Shown one piece after another: positions 6,538 to 9,752 of a stretch of DNA of 9,752 nt; positions within the stretch are counted from its first letter, which is position 1, and every line of letters starts with the position of its first letter. Source of the DNA: DASQTB01 sp035642095 (GTDB taxonomy: Bacteria > Actinomycetota > UBA4738 > CALAEC01). Position numbers and translations under genes: made by a program. The DNA is taken from the NCBI GenBank assembly GCA_035642095.1, contig DASQTB010000130.1, positions 1 through 9,752 of the forward strand. The letters run 5' to 3'. The notes beneath the pieces were generated by a model. That model worked only from the letters and a program-made list of their open reading frames with translations. It was not told the origin of the DNA and did not search any database.

Positions 6538-6782
6538 CACAGGCGGGCGATGGCCACGATCACGATCACCAGCAGGGTGGGCAGGGCCACCCCCCAGTAC
6601 GGGAGGGCGCCGGCCCAGGCGGCGCCCACGCCGGCGGCGGTCACCGTCGACATCGGTCCGAGGCGGATCCCGACCACGAATCGGGCGATCACCACCCCGG
6701 CGAGCATGGATAGCAGTGGGGTGAAGTCCGCGGGACCGGGCTGGGCCCATCTGAGAGCCACGCCGAGGGCGAGCGGAGCCAT
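6513..6782 (-). CDS. Small predicted membrane protein, unknown function
   Basis: An 89-residue hydrophobic protein with about three possible membrane segments: near 21-39 (FTPLLSMLAGVVIARFVVGI region), 47-65 (VTAAGVGAAWAGALPYWGV) and 66-83 (ALPTLLVIVIVAIARLWV). Arginines at 34, 40, 80 and 85 flank or interrupt them. It shows no enzyme motif and I do not recognise a family. It is the last gene of the minus-strand cluster, 40 bases after the short-chain dehydrogenase, and its stop is one base from the opposing gene's stop. The ATG at 6782 is the only reasonable start in frame; a stop codon closes the frame at 6834-6836. The only strong ribosome binding site (GGAGGT, 6801-6796) is 13 bases away, longer than usual. 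Hydrophobic composition and position argue for a real gene; confidence is moderate. Confidence 0.6.
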   Translation of the reverse strand: MAPLALGVALRWAQPGPADFTPLLSMLAGVVIARFVVGIRLGPMSTVTAAGVGAAWAGALPYWGVALPTLLVIVIVAIARLWVDRSGVA

Positions 6783-6795
6783 CGCGGCCCATCGT

Positions 6796-6801
6796 ACCTC
6801 C
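6796..6801 (-). promoter_or_regulatory. Shine-Dalgarno GGAGGT ahead of the small membrane protein
   Basis: Read on the minus strand this is a perfect GGAGGT inside the 40-base gap after the short-chain dehydrogenase. It is 13 bases from the ATG at 6782 and 3 bases from another ATG at 6792 in a different frame. Neither spacing is ideal. The 6782 frame is preferred because it encodes a coherent membrane protein, whereas the 6792 frame runs antisense into the unknown gene with a composition typical of a shadow frame. Confidence 0.55.
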
Positions 6802-6822
6802 GACCCCCGGACGACCCTGGCC

Positions 6823-7590
6823 TCATTCCGGGGTCACGTATGCCGAGGTGATGCCGCCGTCGACCACCATGGTGGCCCCGGTCATGAACGACGACTCGTC
6901 GGAGGCCAGCCACAGCGCGGCCCGGACCACCTCCTGGGCCTGGCCGAGTCGGCCCATTGGGACGTGCACCAGCCGGCGCTGCCTGGCGGCTTCGTCGGCG
7001 AAGAGCTGGAGGAGGAGCGGCGTCTCGATCGGTCCAGGACAGAGAGCGTTGGCCCGGATCCCGCGGCGGCCGTACTCCACGGCGATCTCCCGGGTCATCG
7101 AGAGCACGCCGCCCTTGGTCGCGGTGTACGCGATCTGGGCCGTGGCCGCCCCCATCAGCGCCACGAACGACGCGACGTTGATGATCGAGCCGCCGCCGGA
7201 TTCGAGCATCGCCGGGATCCCGAACTTGCATCCCAACCACACCCCCTTGAGGTTGATCGACATCGTCCGGTCCCACGTCTCCTCGTCGGTTTCGACCACC
7301 CCGGTGTCGTCCGGATGGATGATGCCTGCGTTGTTGTACAGGACGTGCAGCCCGCCGAACCGGTCGACGGCGAACCGAACCATGGCCTCGGCGTCCGCAG
7401 GGTTCGACACGTCGGCCCGGACGAACGCTGCCCCGGCGCCGATCTCCTCGGCGGCGGCCCGCCCCGCGTCCTCGGTGACGTCGGTCATCACCACCCTGGC
7501 GCCCTCCGCGGCGAACAGGGCGGAGGCCTCCCGGCCCATCCCTCCGGCGGCTCCGGTAATCAGGGCCACCTTGCCGTCGAGCCGGCCCAT
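6823..7590 (-). CDS. Classical short-chain dehydrogenase/reductase (SDR)
   Basis: NAD(P)-dependent oxidoreductase with the usual SDR length of 255 residues. Seen: the cofactor motif TGAAGGMG (12-19), Asp37 after the second strand (MTD), which favours NAD(H), the NNAG motif (86-89) and the catalytic tetrad Asn113 (SINLKG), Ser141 (NVAS), Tyr155 and Lys159 (YTATK). The PGPIETPL segment (185-192) and the C-terminal MTGATMVVDGG block (236-245) are typical of the branch that includes 3-oxoacyl-ACP reductases and many alcohol/sugar dehydrogenases. The start codon shares one base with the stop of the upstream dehydrogenase (TGATG), so the two are translationally coupled. The last residues (ITSAYVTPE) follow the usual dehydrogenase end. 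The substrate cannot be read from sequence; an alcohol or hydroxy-acid step tied to the neighbouring enzymes is a guess. Confidence 0.92.
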   Translation of the reverse strand: MGRLDGKVALITGAAGGMGREASALFAAEGARVVMTDVTEDAGRAAAEEIGAGAAFVRADVSNPADAEAMVRFAVDRFGGLHVLYNNAGIIHPDDTGVVETDEETWDRTMSINLKGVWLGCKFGIPAMLESGGGSIINVASFVALMGAATAQIAYTATKGGVLSMTREIAVEYGRRGIRANALCPGPIETPLLLQLFADEAARQRRLVHVPMGRLGQAQEVVRAALWLASDESSFMTGATMVVDGGITSAYVTPE

Positions 7591-8588
7591 CAGCTCCGGG
7601 CTTCCCAGACCTCAGGGTTGAGGAGCGTGGGGGGACGACGGCCTTCCAGGGCCGCGGTCACGTTGTCCACGGCCAGCATCCCCATGGCGTCCCGGGTCTC
7701 CACGGTCGCGCTGCCGAGATGAGGGATGATCACCGCTCGGTCGAGCTCGAGCAGGCCCGGATGGACCTCCGGCTCGTTCTCGAACACGTCCAGCCCGGCG
7801 GCGAACAACTCGCCCGCTTCCAGCGCGTCGACCAGCGCAGCCTCGTCGATCACCGGACCGCGCGACGTGTTCACCAGGACGGCGGTCGGCTTCATCTTCC
7901 GGAACTGCTCGCGTCGGAACAAGTGGCGGGTCTCGGGCGTGAGGGCCACGTGGATGCTGATGAAGTCCGACTCCGCCAGGAGCTCGTCGAGATCCCGGTA
8001 CGCCGCGTTCAACACCTCCTCGACGTCCGACGAAGGGCGAAAAACGTCGTAATACAGGACGGACATGCCGAACCCCTTACCTCGACGGGCCACGGCCTGC
8101 CCGATCCGTCCGAACCCCACGATCCCCAGGACCTTCCCGTGGACGTCCTGGCCGAGCATCATCTCCGGACCCCAGATCCACGGCGTCCGGGACCGGAGGA
8201 ATCGGTCGCCCTCGGGAACACGGCGGGCCGCGGACATCATCAGGGCCCAGGCGGTGTCGGCCGTGGTCTCCGTGAGGACCTCGGGGGTGTTCGTGGCCAG
8301 GACGCCCCGGCTGGTGCACTCCTCGACATCGATGTTGTCGAAACCGACGGCATAGTTGGCCACGATGCGGAAGTCCGCCCCGGCGGCGTCGAGGAGCTCG
8401 CCGTCGACCTTCTCCGTGAGGAGCGTGATGGCCCCGGTCTTTCCCCGGACGCGCTGCAGGAGGTCGTCGCGGAGCATGGCCCCGTCGCCCTCCCACACGT
8501 CCGCATCGAACCGTTCGGCCACGGCCTCCATCGGCTTCGGCGGAAGCCGCCTGGTGACCAGGACGCGAGGACGATCGGCCACGGTCAA
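7590..8588 (-). CDS. 2-hydroxyacid dehydrogenase, glyoxylate/hydroxypyruvate reductase (GyaR) type
   Basis: NAD(P)H-dependent reductase of 2-oxo acids such as glyoxylate or hydroxypyruvate; 332 residues, the usual length. Seen: the substrate-loop block NYAVGFDNIDVEEC (78-91) and TPEVLTETTADTAWALM (101-117), both characteristic of GyaR, the Rossmann motif GIVGFGRIG (155-163) with Asp181 after it, and the complete catalytic set Arg243 (NTSRGPVID), Glu272 (FENEPEV) and His290 (PHLGSAT). The start is TTG at 8588: it overlaps the aminotransferase stop by four bases (TTGA) and has GGAG (8600-8597) 8 bases upstream. A GTG two codons later is possible but worse placed. The gene lies between an aminotransferase and an SDR, which suggests reduction of a 2-oxo acid produced by transamination, for example hydroxypyruvate from serine; this is inferred. 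It is only distantly similar to the plus-strand dehydrogenase at 2285-3370. Confidence 0.92.
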   Translation of the reverse strand: MTVADRPRVLVTRRLPPKPMEAVAERFDADVWEGDGAMLRDDLLQRVRGKTGAITLLTEKVDGELLDAAGADFRIVANYAVGFDNIDVEECTSRGVLATNTPEVLTETTADTAWALMMSAARRVPEGDRFLRSRTPWIWGPEMMLGQDVHGKVLGIVGFGRIGQAVARRGKGFGMSVLYYDVFRPSSDVEEVLNAAYRDLDELLAESDFISIHVALTPETRHLFRREQFRKMKPTAVLVNTSRGPVIDEAALVDALEAGELFAAGLDVFENEPEVHPGLLELDRAVIIPHLGSATVETRDAMGMLAVDNVTAALEGRRPPTLLNPEVWEARS

Positions 8589-9752
8589 CCCCGGAGCTCC
8601 GGCAGGGCCGCCTCGATCGCTTCCAGGGCGCCCCGGATGTTCTCGACGGAATTGGCGTACGAGAACCGGAGGTATCCCTCTCCGCCCCCGCCGAAGGCCT
8701 CACCCCACAGGCACGCCACGCCGGCGCGATCGAGGAAGAAGGTCGCCGTCTCCCTCGACGTTCGCCCCACAGCGGTGATGTTGGGGAACACGTAGAACGC
8801 GCCGCCCGGCTCCGGGCAGGTGATGCCGTCGATGGCGTTCAGGCCGGCGACGATCACATCACGCCGCCTCCCGAATTCCGCCACCATCTCCTCGACCGGC
8901 TCCCATGGGCCGGTCAGCGCGGCCACCGCGGCCATCTGCGTGAACGGCGCGGTGCAGGACACCGAGTTGATGGCCAGGCGGGTGACGGGCTCGACCAGGG
9001 CCTCCGGCAGCGCCGCGAATCCCAGGCGCCAGCCGGTCATGGCGAACGACTTCGAGCAGCCATCGAGAAGGATCGTCCGATCGGCCATCCCGTCCAGGGA
9101 GGCGATGCTGACGTGCTCCCCTCCGTACCGGATGGCCCAGTACATCTCGTCTGAGAGCACGTACAGGTCGCGGCCATCCAGGACGGCGGCCAGTCGCTCC
9201 ACGTCGTTCCGGGTGAGCGCGCTGCCGCAGGGGTTGTGGGGCGAGTTCAGGATCACCAGCCGGGTCCGATCGGTCAGGACATCGGCCAGCTCGTCCGGGT
9301 CGACCCGGAAGTCGTTCTTCTCCCGGAGCGGGACGGGCACGGGCGTGGCGCCGGCAAAGGCGGTGATGGACTCGTACATCGGGAACCCCGGGTCGGGGTA
9401 GACGACCTCGTCTCCCTCCGCGCAGAGGGCCAGGATCGCGAAGAACATGATCGGCTTGGCCCCGGGAGTGACCACGATGCGGTCAGGTGGCACCCGGACG
9501 TCCCGGGTCCGAGCGAAGAAGTCGGCCACCGCCTCCCTGAGCTCCGGGAGCCCGGGAGCGGGACAGTAGTGGGTCAGGCCCTCCCGGAGGGCCCGCTCGG
9601 CCGCCTCGATCACGTGGTGCGGCGTGTCGAAGTCCGGCTCCCCGATCTCCAGATGGACGATCCGCCGCCCCTGGGCCTCCAGGGCGCGGGCGCGGGCCAG
9701 CACCTCGAAAGCCCCCTCCGTCCCCAGGCGTTGCATCCGTTCCGCGAGCGCA
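8585..9752 (-). CDS. Pyridoxal-phosphate aminotransferase, class I/II (fold type I), 5' partial
   Basis: Cytosolic PLP enzyme resembling aspartate/aromatic aminotransferases of subgroup I-gamma (AspC/Ib type). Counted from the ATG at 9736: GEPDFDTP (32-39), Asn168 in NSPHNPCG, Asp196 and Tyr199 in SDEMYW, the Schiff-base Lys229 in DGCSKSFAMTGWRLGF, with Arg237 for the phosphate, and the carboxylate-binding Arg357 in YLRFSYA. The reading frame continues past that ATG to the right edge as Ala-Leu-Ala-Glu-Arg, matching the LSxRV-like N-terminus of relatives. The ATG is therefore probably internal and the true start lies beyond the window. The stop overlaps the downstream TTG start (TTGA). It makes a 2-oxo acid from an amino acid, and the next gene could reduce it. 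Donor and acceptor cannot be fixed from sequence. Confidence 0.92.
   Translation of the reverse strand, partial: ALAERMQRLGTEGAFEVLARARALEAQGRRIVHLEIGEPDFDTPHHVIEAAERALREGLTHYCPAPGLPELREAVADFFARTRDVRVPPDRIVVTPGAKPIMFFAILALCAEGDEVVYPDPGFPMYESITAFAGATPVPVPLREKNDFRVDPDELADVLTDRTRLVILNSPHNPCGSALTRNDVERLAAVLDGRDLYVLSDEMYWAIRYGGEHVSIASLDGMADRTILLDGCSKSFAMTGWRLGFAALPEALVEPVTRLAINSVSCTAPFTQMAAVAALTGPWEPVEEMVAEFGRRRDVIVAGLNAIDGITCPEPGGAFYVFPNITAVGRTSRETATFFLDRAGVACLWGEAFGGGGEGYLRFSYANSVENIRGALEAIEAALPELRG
8591..8602 (-). promoter_or_regulatory. 12-base palindrome containing the Shine-Dalgarno of the GyaR-type gene
   Basis: CCGGAGCTCCGG is a perfect palindrome that includes GGAG at 8600-8597, 8 bases ahead of the TTG start. 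It also codes the end of the aminotransferase. It could form at most a 4-bp stem with a 4-base loop. In GC-rich DNA such a palindrome is expected a few times per 10 kb, so a regulatory role is uncertain; the site mainly supports the TTG start. Confidence 0.4.

Noticed and set aside
6139..6792. Minus-strand frame starting at the ATG at 6792, three bases from GGAGGT
   Set aside because: It runs out of frame with the membrane protein and antisense to the unknown gene, with Arg/Pro-rich motif-free sequence and poor spacing.
6244..7722. Plus-strand open frame of about 492 codons across the convergent zone and the SDR
   Set aside because: It overlaps an SDR with a complete catalytic tetrad on the other strand; its product has no recognisable motif.
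1..9752. Defence system, prophage, insertion sequence, CRISPR array or RNA gene
   Set aside because: No nuclease, integrase, transposase, direct-repeat array or tRNA-like cloverleaf was seen; the window is nearly all metabolic coding sequence of uniform composition.

Overview
This is a GC-rich, gene-dense bacterial window (GC-rich third codon positions, many GTG starts, almost no intergenic DNA) that looks chromosomal. It suggests a high-GC lineage such as an Actinomycetota- or Chloroflexota-like bacterium, but it holds no rRNA, marker gene or other feature that fixes the taxon. I see no tRNA, rRNA, CRISPR array, insertion sequence, integrase or phage gene, and no stretch over 300 bases without a gene. 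The largest gap is about 40 bases (6783-6822).

Plus strand, 1-6511: six co-directional genes, each overlapping the next by exactly four bases (GTGA or ATGA). In order they are a DhnA/LsrF-type class I aldolase (cut by the left edge), a glycerol-kinase-like FGGY kinase, a D-2-hydroxyacid dehydrogenase, a zinc-dependent medium-chain polyol/alcohol dehydrogenase, a xylulokinase/LsrK-like FGGY kinase and a 192-residue protein I do not recognise. The set reads as a catabolic pathway for a polyol, sugar or sugar-like metabolite: oxidation, phosphorylation, aldol cleavage, then handling of a 2-hydroxy- or 2-oxo-acid. Residues that define the substrate in the best-known relatives are replaced in both kinases and probably in the aldolase. 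The substrate is therefore unlikely to be simply glycerol, xylulose or fructose bisphosphate. No transporter or regulator is visible, and the operon start lies left of the window.

Minus strand, 9752-6513: a converging cluster read from the right. It has a fold-type I aminotransferase (5' end beyond the right edge), a GyaR-type 2-hydroxyacid dehydrogenase starting at TTG, a classical short-chain dehydrogenase and a small predicted membrane protein. The first three are coupled by overlaps of 4 and 1 bases. Transamination to a 2-oxo acid followed by reduction to a 2-hydroxy acid is a plausible theme, but the substrate is not shown.

The two clusters end tail to tail with one base between opposing stop codons (6511 and 6513). 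A nested inverted repeat is centred on that point and could fold as a terminator for both directions. The main lead is the six-gene plus-strand cassette as a candidate uncharacterised carbohydrate pathway, together with its unrecognised last protein.
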